A stretch of DNA of 60,696 nucleotides. It comes from JAUNQW01 sp043424615. Its GTDB lineage: Bacteria; Bacillota; Bacilli; Lactobacillales; Carnobacteriaceae_A. The notes beneath the pieces are model-generated. The model was not told the origin of the DNA and did not search any database. It saw nothing but the letters and a program-made list of their open reading frames with translations. Where the stretch lies: NCBI GenBank assembly GCA_043424615.1, contig JBHWOX010000041.1, forward strand, positions 1 through 60,696, in the 5' to 3' direction. Shown piece after piece: positions 15,779 through 25,953 of this stretch. The position numbers were made by a program, and so were the translations under genes. Position 1 is the first letter of the stretch. The number at the start of each line of letters is the position of its first letter.

Positions 15779-18184
15779 ATGAAAAATATAGCCCAAGTCA
15801 TTGTTGATGTTCCAGTGATGCAGACTAACCAAAGCTATGATTATCTGATTCCTGATGAACTGATGGGAGTGATTGAAAAAGGCATGAGGGTGGTGGTTCC
15901 TTTTGGACAGGGCAACCGAGCAGTCCAAGCCTTTGTGGTTGGTTTTAAGTCGTCCACAGCATATGAAGACCAATTAAAACCCATCACTGCCAGCATGGAC
16001 TTGCAGCCGGTTTTAAATGACGAACTGATTGATTTAGGAAAAGAAATGAGTAATCAAACTTATTCCTTCGCTATTTCTTGCTATCAAACCATGTTACCCA
16101 GTGTGTTAAGGGCCAGTTATGAAAAGTTTATACGCCCCACTGACCAGATCAGCCCCCAAGCTGAAGCTGAATATTTTGCGGACCGTTACCAAATCAGCTG
16201 GCAAGAAGCAGAGGAACGTCAAATATTAGATAGCTTGTCTCAATTGGCTAAAAAAGACCAGGTCAGCATTTATTATGAAGTGAATGATAAACGAACGATT
16301 AAAAAAGAAAAATATGTCCAAGCTATTTTAAGTCCAGCTGAGTTAGACCAAGCTCAAGCCGACTTAAATAAAAATGCAAGCAAACAATACCAACTACTAG
16401 AGCTTTTAAAGGCCCTTGAAGGAAAAGAACAGGCATTCAAAAAAATGAAAGAAGCTGGTTTTACTTACCGCGATGTCAATATTGGCGAAGAAAAAGGCTG
16501 GTTGAAACAATTTGATAAAGAAGTCTGGCGAAACCCTTATGACCTCGACCAGCTTGAACGCACTCAACCCTTATCACTTAACTCTGACCAGCAAGCTGCT
16601 TATAATCAGCTTTTAAAAAGTTTGGACCAGGATGAAACCTTTCTCCTCCAAGGCATTACGGGGAGCGGAAAAACGGAAGTGTACATGCAATTAATCGCTC
16701 AAGTGTTAATGCGAGGTCAATCAGCCATTGTCCTGGTCCCTGAAATTTCCCTCACCCCTCAAATGGTCAAGCGCTTCAAGGGACGTTTTGGTAATCGGGT
16801 GGCGGTCATGCATAGTGGACTATCAGAGGGGGAGCGCTATGATGAGTGGCGGCGAGTTATGTCCCAACAGGCGGATGTGGTCGTAGGAGCTCGCTCCTCC
16901 ATTTTTGCTCCGCTTGAAAATTTGGGTCTTATTATTATTGATGAGGAACATGAGGATTCTTATAAGCAAAATGAAAACCCCCGCTACCATGCCCGTCGTG
17001 TGGCTAAGTGGCGATCAGCTTATCATCAGTGCCCATTGATTTTGGGGTCAGCAACCCCTTCTCTCGAATCAAGAGCACGCGCTTTAAAAGATCGTTATCA
17101 TTTGTTAGAAATGAAAGAAAGACCTACTGGACAACCACTCCCCGAAGTTCAAGTCGTCGATATGACACATGAAGCCCAGCAAGGAAATTTTTCACTCTTT
17201 TCTCAGGTCTTAATGGATAAAGTAGAAGATCGTTTAAATAAGCAAGAACAAATCGTCCTCATGCTTAATCGCCGTGGCTATTCTTCTTTTGTTTTATGCC
17301 GAGATTGTGGTTATGTCTTACAATGTCCGAATTGTGATATTTCACAAACTTTGCACATGGACAGTCATAGTATGAAATGTCATTACTGTGGGCATGAAGA
17401 AGAAATTCCACAACTGTGTTCGCACTGCCACAGCCGGTCCATTCGTTATTTTGGAACAGGGACTCAAAAAATTGAAGAATAATTACAAAAACGTTTGCCT
17501 CAAGCTCGGATTTTACGCATGGATCGAGATACTACTCGCCGAAAAGGAGCACATGAAAAAATATTGACACAATTTGCTAATAAGCAAGCAGATATATTAC
17601 TAGGAACTCAAATGATTGCTAAGGGTTTGGACTTCCCTAACATTACTTTGGTCGGTGTTTTAAATGCAGATACAGCTTTGAATTTACCGGATTTTCGCTC
17701 AAGTGAAAAAACCTTTCAACTCTTAACCCAAGTCAGTGGACGAGCCGGCCGGGGTGACCAAGCAGGCGAAGTAATCGTCCAAAGCTATAACCCTCAACAT
17801 TACGCCATTCAATTGGCTAAAGCGCAAGACTATGATAAATTCTTTCACTACGAAATGAATTACCGCCATCGAGGAAATTATCCGCCTTACTATTATGTGG
17901 TTCGTTTGTCGGTGAGCCATGAAGAAGAACGGCATGCCTGGCTCAAAATATATGAATTACGCCAGCAGATAGAAAAAATATTGTCTCCGCAAGCTATTCT
18001 TCTGGGACCAAGTCCTCATGCCATTGCTCGGACTCAAAACAAATATCATTTTCAATTATTAATCAAATATAAAAATGAAAAATATTTACACCAAGAACTC
18101 CACCGCTTGCTGAATGACAACCAAGATGCCATTACCAAAGGATTGAGGATTGTGATTGATCCTCAGCCCACAACATTTATGTAA
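15779..18184 (+). pseudogene. priA: Primosomal protein N' (PriA helicase), interrupted by an in-frame TAA
   Basis: PriA restarts stalled replication forks by loading the replisome helicase. The frame would encode 801 residues, but codon 568 is TAA (17480-17482) where relatives have a glutamate (GTQKxEE-E-L pattern); one G to T change of GAA gives it. The upstream part has the N-terminal DNA-binding domain, Walker A GITGSGKT (about 292-299), DEEH (about 388-391) and the eight zinc cysteines. The downstream part, in the same frame and intact to 18184, has the second helicase lobe (GTQMIAKGLDFPN, VSGRAGRGDQ) and C-terminal domain. A separate downstream start (TTG 17495 or ATG 17519) lacks a good Shine-Dalgarno. 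It is either a real nonsense mutation or a sequencing error. Confidence 0.88.
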
Positions 18185-18195
18185 AGGAGATTGAC

Positions 18196-19152
18196 ATGAA
18201 ACGGATTGTATTTATGGGAACCCCTCCATTTGCTGTAGAAAGTTTGAAAGCTCTGAAGCAGAATAAAGCAGTCGAAGTAGTGGGGGTGGTGAGTCAGCCT
18301 GATCGTCCAGTCGGTCGTAAAGCCACGCTCACTCCCCCTGCAGTTAAGAAAGCTGCCATAGAATGGGGAATGGAGGTTTTCCAACCTGAAAATATCGCTG
18401 AAGATTCAGCTGTTGAAAAGATCTTAGCTTGGGAACCAGACTTGATTGTCACCGCTGCTTACGGTCAAATCTTGCCCAAAGCTCTGTTAGAAGCCCCTAA
18501 GCATGGAGCTATCAATGTTCATGCTTCTTTATTGCCACTTTATCGAGGAGCCGCCCCTATTCACTATGCCATTCTAAATGGTGACAAGCAGACTGGGGTG
18601 ACCATCATGTATATGGAAGAAAGCTTAGACACAGGAGATATGATTGCTCAACAAAGCTATGACATTCTTGACGGCCAAACAACGGGTGAATTATTTGAAG
18701 CCCTGGCAAACATTGGAGGGGAGCTGTTGGATCAGACTCTAGCTGCTATTTTTTCTGACCAGCTAGACCCTCAAGCCCAAGATGAAAGCCAAGCGACTTA
18801 TGCGCCCGCCATCCAAAAAGAACAAGAAGAAATTGACTGGCAAGCTCCTGCCCAAGAGATTGATCAATTAATCCGTGCCCTGTCTCCTGAACCGGGGGCA
18901 TACACCCTGTTAGAAGGAGAACGTTTCAAAATTTGGCAAGCAGAAGCCACGGATGAAGGAACAGCTTATCCTCCTGCCACAGTGGTGAGGGTAGAGAAAA
19001 AACAATTCTATATGGCTGCCGGCCAGGGCAGTGTTTTGAAAATTAAAGAAGTTCAACCTGCTGGGAAAAAAGCCATGCCCGCAGTCAATTTTCTGAACGG
19101 GGCGGGTCAATTTTTAGAAGAAGGGTATGACTTTAATGGAGCAAAAGATTAA
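18196..19152 (+). CDS. fmt: Methionyl-tRNA formyltransferase
   Basis: Fmt formylates the methionine on initiator tRNA using 10-formyl-tetrahydrofolate. The 318 residues begin MKRIVFMGTPPFAVESL, carry the active-site INVHASLLPLYRGAAP region and have a C-terminal OB-fold domain. AAAGGAGA precedes the ATG. It lies 11 bases after priA and overlaps rsmB, so the three are probably one transcript. Confidence 0.95.
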   Translation: MKRIVFMGTPPFAVESLKALKQNKAVEVVGVVSQPDRPVGRKATLTPPAVKKAAIEWGMEVFQPENIAEDSAVEKILAWEPDLIVTAAYGQILPKALLEAPKHGAINVHASLLPLYRGAAPIHYAILNGDKQTGVTIMYMEESLDTGDMIAQQSYDILDGQTTGELFEALANIGGELLDQTLAAIFSDQLDPQAQDESQATYAPAIQKEQEEIDWQAPAQEIDQLIRALSPEPGAYTLLEGERFKIWQAEATDEGTAYPPATVVRVEKKQFYMAAGQGSVLKIKEVQPAGKKAMPAVNFLNGAGQFLEEGYDFNGAKD

Positions 19153-20488
19153 AGAAAGTAGCCGTTATCTGGCCATGGAGGTCTTGGACCGGGTAGAGAA
19201 GTCACAGTCCTATTCTAATATAGAACTGAACCATACCCTATCTGCGTCTAAGCTCAGTCCTGAAGATAAAGCTTTAACTAGCCGCTTGGTTTATGGTGTC
19301 CTGCAAAGAAAAATGACCTTAGATTTCTATTTGTCTGATTTTTTGTCTTCAAAGAGAAAAATAGAATCATGGGTCCGTCAATTGTTGCGCCTATCGACCT
19401 ATCAAGCGGTCTATCTAGATCGGATACCGGCTCACGCTATTATTGATCAAGCGGTTCAGATTGCTAAAGAAAGAGGGCATGCTGGGACGGGTAAATTCGT
19501 CAATGCTGTTTTAAGAAACCTGCAAAGGCAAGAACTGAAGAAGTTGTCATCTATTAAAGATCCCTTGGATCGCTTAGCTATCAGCTATTCTATGCCTAAA
19601 GAGCTTTTAAAACTCTTGATGGATGATTATGGAGATGAACAAGCGAAAACCATGGCCCAATCATTTTTAGAAGAACCTCACGCCTCAGCCCGAGTCAATC
19701 TTAAACATATCAGTCAAACTCAAGCCATTGATTCGCTAAAAGAAGATGGTTGGGAAGCAGAACCAAGCCCTCTTAGCCAGTGGGGGATTCGAATGAAACA
19801 AGGGCATTGGGTAGAGAGTCGGGCTTATAAAAAAGGTTGGATTACTGTCCAGGATGAATCCAGCATGCTCGTTGCAGAAGCCATGGCCATTGACCCCCAT
19901 CATCAGGTGTTGGATGCTTGCGCAGCCCCAGGAGGGAAGTCCACTCACATTGCTAACTATTTAGATAGTGAAAAAGGGGGACGGCTGTTAGCTTGCGATA
20001 TACATGACCATAAAATAAAATTAATTCAAGATAATGCGGAGCGACAGGGCTTTTCTGATGTTTTTTCCTACCAAAAAATGAATGCCAAAGAAGCGGTCCA
20101 CCAGCTCCAGGGTCAAAGCTTCGACCGCATATTGGTTGACGCTCCATGTTCAGGTTTTGGTTTATTAAAACGGAAACCAGAAATAAAATACACTAAATCG
20201 GTGCAAGATATTAAAAAATTAAGTCAGGTCCAAAGAGAAATTCTTGATGGGACGGCCCCATTATTAAAATCTAATGGTATACTATTGTATAGTACGTGCA
20301 CTGTATTTAAAGAAGAAAATGACCGTGTCGTGGCAAATTTCTTAGCTGACCACCCTGAATTTTCAATGCATTCTTTATCTTTACACTCGCCCACTAAGGG
20401 TCTGATACAGCTTGATGGTCCTTTGCAAATTTTGCCCCAAGACTTTCATACTGACGGCTTTTTCCTCTGCGCCTTAGAAAAAATCTAG
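19127..20488 (+). CDS. rsmB: 16S rRNA (cytosine(967)-C5)-methyltransferase RsmB
   Basis: RsmB methylates C967 of 16S rRNA. The 453 residues contain an N-terminal NusB-like RNA-binding domain (to about 140) and a SAM-dependent domain with LDACAAPGGKSTH. The two catalytic cysteines are in VDAPCSGFG and STCTVFKEEN. The start is uncertain between ATG 19127 and ATG 19136: AGAAG stands six bases before the first and AAGGG ten before the second. Either way it overlaps the end of fmt. Confidence 0.92.
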   Translation: MTLMEQKIKESSRYLAMEVLDRVEKSQSYSNIELNHTLSASKLSPEDKALTSRLVYGVLQRKMTLDFYLSDFLSSKRKIESWVRQLLRLSTYQAVYLDRIPAHAIIDQAVQIAKERGHAGTGKFVNAVLRNLQRQELKKLSSIKDPLDRLAISYSMPKELLKLLMDDYGDEQAKTMAQSFLEEPHASARVNLKHISQTQAIDSLKEDGWEAEPSPLSQWGIRMKQGHWVESRAYKKGWITVQDESSMLVAEAMAIDPHHQVLDACAAPGGKSTHIANYLDSEKGGRLLACDIHDHKIKLIQDNAERQGFSDVFSYQKMNAKEAVHQLQGQSFDRILVDAPCSGFGLLKRKPEIKYTKSVQDIKKLSQVQREILDGTAPLLKSNGILLYSTCTVFKEENDRVVANFLADHPEFSMHSLSLHSPTKGLIQLDGPLQILPQDFHTDGFFLCALEKI

Positions 20489-20501
20489 AAGGAGATTCCT
20501 T

Positions 20502-21248
20502 ATGGATATTAATATTCAAAGTTCAGTGGGTAATGTACGCCCAGATAATCAAGACTATGCTAACTATTTTATTAACCAGCGACAGCTCTATTTAGCTGTG
20601 GTTTGTGATGGGATGGGTGGCCATAATGGTGGTGATATTGCTAGTGAAATGGCTGTCAACCATTTAGGCTATGCTTGGGAGAATTCTCAGCTTTCAAATG
20701 CCTCAGATATTTCCGATTGGCTCAATGACCATATCCACCAAGAAAATGAGCGCATCTATCAAGCCTCTCTACGCTATCCTGATCTCAAAGGAATGGGAAG
20801 TACCTTGGTTGCAGCGGTTTTTTTAGACCGCCAATGTCTGGTCGCCAATGTGGGAGATAGTCGGGCTTATCTTTATCAAGAGGGAGAACTCTTCCAATTG
20901 ACTGAAGACGATACTTTTGTTAACCAGTTGATTCTCAACGGTGAATTAACCGAAGAAGAAGGTCGCAACCATCCTAAGAAAAATGTGCTCACTCAATCTT
21001 TGGGAGTAGAAGAAGAGCTCCAAGTGAAAATCGATAGCTATTCTTTCGGCCCTAACGACATCCTCTTATTAGTAAGTGATGGCTTATATGACGGACTAAG
21101 TTTTGAGGACATGCGTGAGGCCATGGATCCTGAATTGAGCTCAGAAAAATTAGCCCAACAGCTGCATGACCAATCGCTTAGCCAATCCGGCCAAGATAAT
21201 TTAACCATCCTTGTCGCCCAAGAGGACGAACGTGAGGTGGAAGATTAA
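20502..21248 (+). CDS. stp: PP2C-family serine/threonine phosphatase
   Basis: This phosphatase reverses phosphorylation by the partner kinase PrkC encoded next to it. The 248 residues show PP2C metal-binding motifs: RPDNQDY, VCDGMGGHNGG, GSTLVAAV, NVGDSRAYL and LLVSDGLYDG, followed by DNLTILV. AGAAGGAGA precedes the ATG. Its stop overlaps the kinase start (TAATG), so the two are made in coupled amounts. Confidence 0.94.
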   Translation: MDINIQSSVGNVRPDNQDYANYFINQRQLYLAVVCDGMGGHNGGDIASEMAVNHLGYAWENSQLSNASDISDWLNDHIHQENERIYQASLRYPDLKGMGSTLVAAVFLDRQCLVANVGDSRAYLYQEGELFQLTEDDTFVNQLILNGELTEEEGRNHPKKNVLTQSLGVEEELQVKIDSYSFGPNDILLLVSDGLYDGLSFEDMREAMDPELSSEKLAQQLHDQSLSQSGQDNLTILVAQEDEREVED

Positions 21249-23260
21249 TGCTTCAAGGACAGTATATAGATGGTCGCTATAAAATTATCAAGGCCATTGG
21301 TTCTGGAGGTATGGCGAATGTTTACTTGGCCAAAGACCTTATATTAGAACGTTCAGTCGCTATTAAACTCATGCGTTATGATTTTTCAGATGACGAAGAA
21401 AATATCAAGCGTTTCAAACGTGAAGCGACGGCCACAACTGAACTTAACCATAAAAATATTGTGTCGGTTTACGATATTGGCGAAGACCATGACTATTACA
21501 TAGTGATGGAATATGTGGATGGAATGAATCTAAAGGAATACATCCGCCAACATTTTCCTATCCCCTATGCTAAAGTTGTGGATATTATGGGACAAATATT
21601 AGAAGGGGTGGATTATGCCCACCGTCATGGTATTATTCACCGCGATTTAAAACCCCACAACATTTTAATTGATTCTAAAGACCAAGTGAAAATCACTGAT
21701 TTTGGGATTGCGGTGGCATTATCAAAAAATTCAATCACTCAAACCAATTCCCTTTTAGGATCCGTTCAGTATATTTCTCCTGAACAGGCCAAAGGGGCGA
21801 TTCCTTCTCCCCAATCGGACATCTATTCTTTAGGGATTCTCCTCTTTGAGATGTTAAGTCAGGAAGTTCCTTATGATGGCGAAAGTGCTGTATCCATTGC
21901 TCTTCAGCATTTCCAAAAACCTTTGCCTTCTTTAAGAGACTTTGACCCTCAAATTCCTCAGGCCCTGGAAAATGTAGTCATTAAGGCCACAGCCAAAAAC
22001 CCCAAATACCGCTATCAGACAGCCAACGACATGCGGCAAGATTTGATGACTTCTCTTTATCCAGAACGTATGATAGAAGAAAAATATGTCATCCCGTCAA
22101 GTGACCATGAGCAAACCATTAAAATGGATGCTATTCAGCCGCCAGTGGAGCCTAAGGAGGATAAAGATTTAAGTCCTCGTCCCAAGCCTCAACCGCCCAC
22201 AGAGCCAGTTCTAACTCAGCGACCGAAAGCTGAGCAGCTGGACTATCAAGAGGAATTTAAACAGAAAAAGAAAAAAAGACGGCGGCCATGGTGGATGATT
22301 TTGGTGCTCTTTTTGCTTGCTCTCTTTTTAATTTTCTTTTACTTTAACACCCAGCCCAATTCTGTTCGCATACCAGATGTTAAAGGAATGACGGAAGAAC
22401 AGGCTCGGTCAGTTTTGGAAGAGATGGACTTGTTGATTGGACAAGTCAAAGAAGAAGCGAGTGAAGAATATGACCAAGGTGAGGTCACTCGGACTAACCC
22501 CCAAGTCAATACTTCCGTTCGTGAAAAATCGGAAGTGGATCTTTTTATTTCCACCGGCCAAGAAGCCTACCAAATTCCAGACTTTACTGGTAAAGACTTT
22601 GAAGAAGTCCGGGCTCAGCTGACAGAAATTGGTTTCACTGTCAATCGAGAAAATGAAGCTTCCTCGACCTATGAGGAAGGTAAAATTGTTGGACAGGACT
22701 TAGCGGCTGGAGAAGAACATGTCCCCAGCGAAAGCACGATTACTCTGACTGTTTCCACTGGACAGCCTAGCTTTACCCTTCGTGATTTGACCCAGTATTC
22801 CTGGCAAGGGGTGCTAGATTATGCCGAAGAAAGAGGGCTGCAAGTCAGCCGGACCGATCGACCATCAGCGACCGTCCCTCAGGGATTGGTTATCGCCCAA
22901 TATCCTCAAGCAGGAACTGAATTAAAAGAAGGCGATAGTCTGAGTGTGGAAATTTCAACAGGACCTGAAAGCCCACCTGCTAGCGACTCTAGCCAATCTG
23001 ATGAAGAAGAGGGGCATGAGGGCGAACCCACACAGGTCACCGTTCATATTCCTTTCCAAGAGAATGATCAGTCTGATACTAATACGGTAGATATTTATAT
23101 TGATGACAAACAATCCGATTTTAGCCAAGCCTATCGTAGTCTAACTATTGAGGCAGACACCACCATTCGTATCTCTTTAGACTTAGATCCTGGTCAAAGT
23201 GGGGCTTATCGGGTGGTTAGAGATGGCGAAACAATTGAAGAATCCCGGGTGACCGGCTAA
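21248..23260 (+). CDS. prkC: Serine/threonine protein kinase with PASTA domains
   Basis: A membrane kinase that senses peptidoglycan fragments or lipid II and controls cell-wall synthesis and division. The 670 residues comprise a kinase domain (1-270) with glycine loop GSGGMANVY, Lys40, HRDLKPHN (131-138) and DFG (151-153). A proline-rich, basic juxtamembrane region leads to one transmembrane helix (about 348-366). Three extracellular PASTA repeats follow (about 371-438, 439-506, 507-573), then an acidic linker and a C-terminal beta-rich domain. It is also called Stk, StkP or PknB in relatives. Confidence 0.95.
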   Translation: MLQGQYIDGRYKIIKAIGSGGMANVYLAKDLILERSVAIKLMRYDFSDDEENIKRFKREATATTELNHKNIVSVYDIGEDHDYYIVMEYVDGMNLKEYIRQHFPIPYAKVVDIMGQILEGVDYAHRHGIIHRDLKPHNILIDSKDQVKITDFGIAVALSKNSITQTNSLLGSVQYISPEQAKGAIPSPQSDIYSLGILLFEMLSQEVPYDGESAVSIALQHFQKPLPSLRDFDPQIPQALENVVIKATAKNPKYRYQTANDMRQDLMTSLYPERMIEEKYVIPSSDHEQTIKMDAIQPPVEPKEDKDLSPRPKPQPPTEPVLTQRPKAEQLDYQEEFKQKKKKRRRPWWMILVLFLLALFLIFFYFNTQPNSVRIPDVKGMTEEQARSVLEEMDLLIGQVKEEASEEYDQGEVTRTNPQVNTSVREKSEVDLFISTGQEAYQIPDFTGKDFEEVRAQLTEIGFTVNRENEASSTYEEGKIVGQDLAAGEEHVPSESTITLTVSTGQPSFTLRDLTQYSWQGVLDYAEERGLQVSRTDRPSATVPQGLVIAQYPQAGTELKEGDSLSVEISTGPESPPASDSSQSDEEEGHEGEPTQVTVHIPFQENDQSDTNTVDIYIDDKQSDFSQAYRSLTIEADTTIRISLDLDPGQSGAYRVVRDGETIEESRVTG

Positions 23261-23278
23261 AGTAGAAAGGACGATGTT

Positions 23279-24169
23279 TTGAAGAAAGGTCGTATTATTA
23301 AAAGTTTAAGTGGTTTTTACTATGTTTACGATGGAAAAGATACCTACCAAACTCGTGCCCGTGGAGTCTTTAGAAAACAGGACATCACCCCGCTCACTGG
23401 TGATTTTGTTTCTTTTGAAGCGGACAATCTTCAAGAGGGATATGTTCTTGATATTCATACTCGAAAAAATGAATTACAGCGTCCGCCTATAGCAAATATT
23501 GATATTGGGCTTTGCATCTGTTCGGCGGTTTCACCTTCTTTTTCGAGCTCTCTCTTGGATCGCTTTTTGGTTCATTTAGAAAAAAATCATATTGCTCCCA
23601 TTATTATTCTCACCAAAGCGGATTTAATTCGTCCCACAAGCTTAAAGCAACTGACTGACCAGCTGGATTATTATCAATCCATCGGTTACCCCTATGTGGT
23701 GTCTCATTTGGACCAAGCATGGACGGCAGACAACCAATCCTTTATCGAGCGAAACATAAAAAATCGCACCGCCATGGTGATGGGCCAATCTGGTGCTGGA
23801 AAATCTACCCTGCTCAACAAATTTGCTCCCCAGCTAGAATTGGAGACCAAAGATGTATCGAAAGCCTTAGGACGAGGAAAGCATACGACCCGCCATGTCG
23901 AATTATTGCCCTTGTTTGGAGGATGGATTGCCGATACACCTGGGTTTTCCTCCTTAGATTTTGAAGATATGCATGCAGATGAACTCAAAAACTATTATCC
24001 TGATTTTCAAAAACAAGCTACAGACTGTAAATTTGCAGCCTGCGTGCATGTGGATGAACCCCAATGTGCGGTCAGACAGGCTGTTGAAGAAGGAATTATC
24101 CCTCAAAGTCGTTATGATTATTATTTGCGAATGTATCATGAATTAAAAGAAAAGAAAGTCAAATATTAA
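23279..24169 (+). CDS. rsgA: Ribosome small subunit-dependent GTPase RsgA
   Basis: RsgA checks late maturation of the 30S subunit. The 296 residues show the circularly permuted GTPase order: OB-fold first, then the G4 motif TKAD, then G1 GQSGAGKST, then DTPGF. The C-terminal zinc site is CKFAACVHVDEPQC. The start is TTG 23279 with GAAAGGA about eight bases upstream; a nearby ATG (23274) is out of frame. It follows prkC, the usual Firmicutes order. Confidence 0.94.
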   Translation: MKKGRIIKSLSGFYYVYDGKDTYQTRARGVFRKQDITPLTGDFVSFEADNLQEGYVLDIHTRKNELQRPPIANIDIGLCICSAVSPSFSSSLLDRFLVHLEKNHIAPIIILTKADLIRPTSLKQLTDQLDYYQSIGYPYVVSHLDQAWTADNQSFIERNIKNRTAMVMGQSGAGKSTLLNKFAPQLELETKDVSKALGRGKHTTRHVELLPLFGGWIADTPGFSSLDFEDMHADELKNYYPDFQKQATDCKFAACVHVDEPQCAVRQAVEEGIIPQSRYDYYLRMYHELKEKKVKY

Positions 24170-24182
24170 AGGAGGACTTTAG

Positions 24183-24821
24183 ATGATTATTTCACCGTCA
24201 TTGTTGAGTGCTGATTTATATAATTTGAAGGATGAATTAGAAAAAGTTTCGAATGCCGATTGGCTGCATATTGATACTATGGATGGTCATTTTGTTCCTA
24301 ACTTGACCTTTGGAGCTAATCTAGTCGAAGCTATTCGTCCTCACACCGATCAATTTTTAGATTGCCATTTAATGGTAGAAAAGCCGGAAGATTTTGTTAG
24401 ACCTTTCGCAGAAGCCGGAGCGGATGCTATCACCATTCAATTTGAAAGCAGCCCTCATCCTCACCGCATCCTCCAACAGATTCAAGATTTAGGGTTACGG
24501 GCAGGTTTAGCGATCAATCCGGGAACTTCAGTGGATGCCATTAAAGCTCTTTTACCCTTTGTCGATCTTATTCTGGTGATGACTGTTAACCCAGGTTTCG
24601 GGGGGCAAAGCTTTATTCCTGAAATGTTGAATAAAGTTTACCAATTGGATGATCTTAGAAAAATCAACGCTTTTGACTTTGTCATTTCCATTGATGGAGG
24701 CGTCAATGACCAAACCGCAGCTGACTGTGCTGAAGCGGGAGCTGATGTTTTAGTGTCTGGATCTTATCTGTTCAAGCAAGAAGATCCTCAAGCCTGCATT
24801 GAAGACATGAAAGAATTATAA
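24183..24821 (+). CDS. rpe: Ribulose-phosphate 3-epimerase
   Basis: Rpe interconverts ribulose 5-phosphate and xylulose 5-phosphate in the pentose phosphate pathway. The 212 residues form a TIM barrel with SPSLLSADL, WLHIDTMDGHFVPN, CHLMVEKP, the glycine-rich TVNPGFGGQSF loop and SIDGGVN. AAAGGAGG lies upstream. It is four bases before thiN. Confidence 0.95.
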   Translation: MIISPSLLSADLYNLKDELEKVSNADWLHIDTMDGHFVPNLTFGANLVEAIRPHTDQFLDCHLMVEKPEDFVRPFAEAGADAITIQFESSPHPHRILQQIQDLGLRAGLAINPGTSVDAIKALLPFVDLILVMTVNPGFGGQSFIPEMLNKVYQLDDLRKINAFDFVISIDGGVNDQTAADCAEAGADVLVSGSYLFKQEDPQACIEDMKEL

Positions 24822-24824
24822 AAG

Positions 24825-25472
24825 ATGGATGATCTTTATCTTTTGTTGGGGGGAGGAAAGGATTCTTTCATCCAGCAGACTTTGGCTATGAAAGCAGATG
24901 AAGATTGGATAGGCGTCGATGCTGGCGCTCTTTATTTAGTCCAGGCCGGCATCCGGCCCTTGCTGGCTATCGGCGATTTTGATTCTGTTGATTCAAACAA
25001 CAAAAATATAATCAAAGGAGAAGCTCTGGATTGGGTAGAATTAGATAAGGAGAAAGACCTCACTGATTCTGAATATGCCGTCGCCTATGCTTTAGAACAT
25101 TTTCCAGATCGACCATTAAAGATTTATTTGCCTTCTAAAGGCCGTCTTGACCACCTTTTAGCCAACCTGTTCATGCCTAGCCAAGATCCTTACTATAGCC
25201 AGGCTGACAGGCTGGAAGTTTATGACGCTAATAATGTGGTGAGCTATTACTTGCCCGGCCACCATCTCATAAAAAAAAGAGACCAGATGACCTATCTAGG
25301 CATAGTTGCTATTCATGAGGTGAAGGGCTTAACTTTAGAAGGATTGAAGTACCCACTCCAGCACGCCCAGCTGCCAGCGGGGAAAGTATATACGTCCAAT
25401 GAATTTTTAGAAGAAGAGGCAAGGGTGAGTTTTGACCAAGGCTTAATTATGCTTATTCAATCAAAAGACTAA
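24825..25472 (+). CDS. thiN: Thiamine pyrophosphokinase
   Basis: This enzyme makes thiamine pyrophosphate from thiamine and ATP. The 215 residues contain GVDAGALYL, the metal-binding IGDFDSVD and the EKDLTDSEYAV motif, and GRLDHLLAN further on. It follows rpe by three bases and has no clear Shine-Dalgarno, so translation is probably coupled. It ends the gmk-to-thiN run and is followed by a strong terminator. Confidence 0.92.
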   Translation: MDDLYLLLGGGKDSFIQQTLAMKADEDWIGVDAGALYLVQAGIRPLLAIGDFDSVDSNNKNIIKGEALDWVELDKEKDLTDSEYAVAYALEHFPDRPLKIYLPSKGRLDHLLANLFMPSQDPYYSQADRLEVYDANNVVSYYLPGHHLIKKRDQMTYLGIVAIHEVKGLTLEGLKYPLQHAQLPAGKVYTSNEFLEEEARVSFDQGLIMLIQSKD

Positions 25473-25498
25473 GCAAGTAAAAGCATAAAAGTACAAAA

Positions 25499-25548
25499 TA
25501 AAAAACCTTGATGGTTGGTAATCTAACCAACCATCAAGGTTTTTTTTG
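25499..25548. terminator. Bidirectional terminator between thiN and rpmB
   Basis: A perfect 15-base-pair stem, ACCTTGATGGTTGGT / ACCAACCATCAAGGT (25505-25519 and 25526-25540), with six A before and eight T after. It can stop the converging thiN and rpmB transcripts. Confidence 0.92.
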
Positions 25549-25549
25549 A

Positions 25550-25738
25550 CTAAACACGTTTAACTTTACCAGATTTTAAGGCACGAGCTGAAACCCATAC
25601 TTTTTTAGGTTTGCCGTCAACCAAGATGCGAACTTTTTGTAAGTTTGCTTTATATTGGCGTTTTGATTTGTTGTTAGCAAATGAACGGTTATTTCCTGTT
25701 TGAGTTTTACGTCCAGTAATGTAACATTCTTTACTCAT
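25550..25738 (-). CDS. rpmB: 50S ribosomal protein L28
   Basis: A 62-residue large-subunit protein with the family pattern CYITGRKTQTGNNRSFANN near the N-terminus and KPKKVWVSARALKSGKVKRV at the C-terminus. GAGGAGGAG precedes the ATG on the minus strand. It is a single-gene unit with its own promoter, oriented against its neighbours and divergent from asp23, as in other Firmicutes. Confidence 0.96.
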   Translation of the reverse strand: MSKECYITGRKTQTGNNRSFANNKSKRQYKANLQKVRILVDGKPKKVWVSARALKSGKVKRV

Positions 25739-25786
25739 TTGTTCTCCTCCTCATTCATGAAAGATGATCTAAAAAGATACTTATAA

Positions 25787-25815
25787 ACAATACCACAATG
25801 AAAAAAGTCTTTCAA
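25787..25815 (-). promoter_or_regulatory. Promoter of rpmB
   Basis: On the minus strand: -35 TTGAAA (complement of 25810-25815), 17-base spacer and -10 TATTGT (complement of 25787-25792). Confidence 0.7.
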
Positions 25816-25876
25816 GCAAGAAATGGAGGATGTGTCACATATAGACTAAAGTGTGAATGTAAATTCCATTTCTCCC

Positions 25877-25905
25877 TTGAATTTGTTATACTATACCTTC
25901 ATAAT
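25877..25905 (+). promoter_or_regulatory. Probable promoter of asp23-fakA
   Basis: -35 TTGAAT (25877-25882), 17-base spacer and -10 CATAAT (25900-25905), about 50 bases before the asp23 ATG. Confidence 0.6.
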
Positions 25906-25953
25906 GTACTAGATAGGAAAAAATAGGATGAAGCGTTTGAAAGGAGCATTCAG

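Noticed and set aside
17495..18184. A separate gene for a 229-residue helicase C-terminal protein
   Set aside because: It is in the same frame as priA, continues its alignment without a gap and has no good ribosome-binding site, so it is the rest of an interrupted priA.
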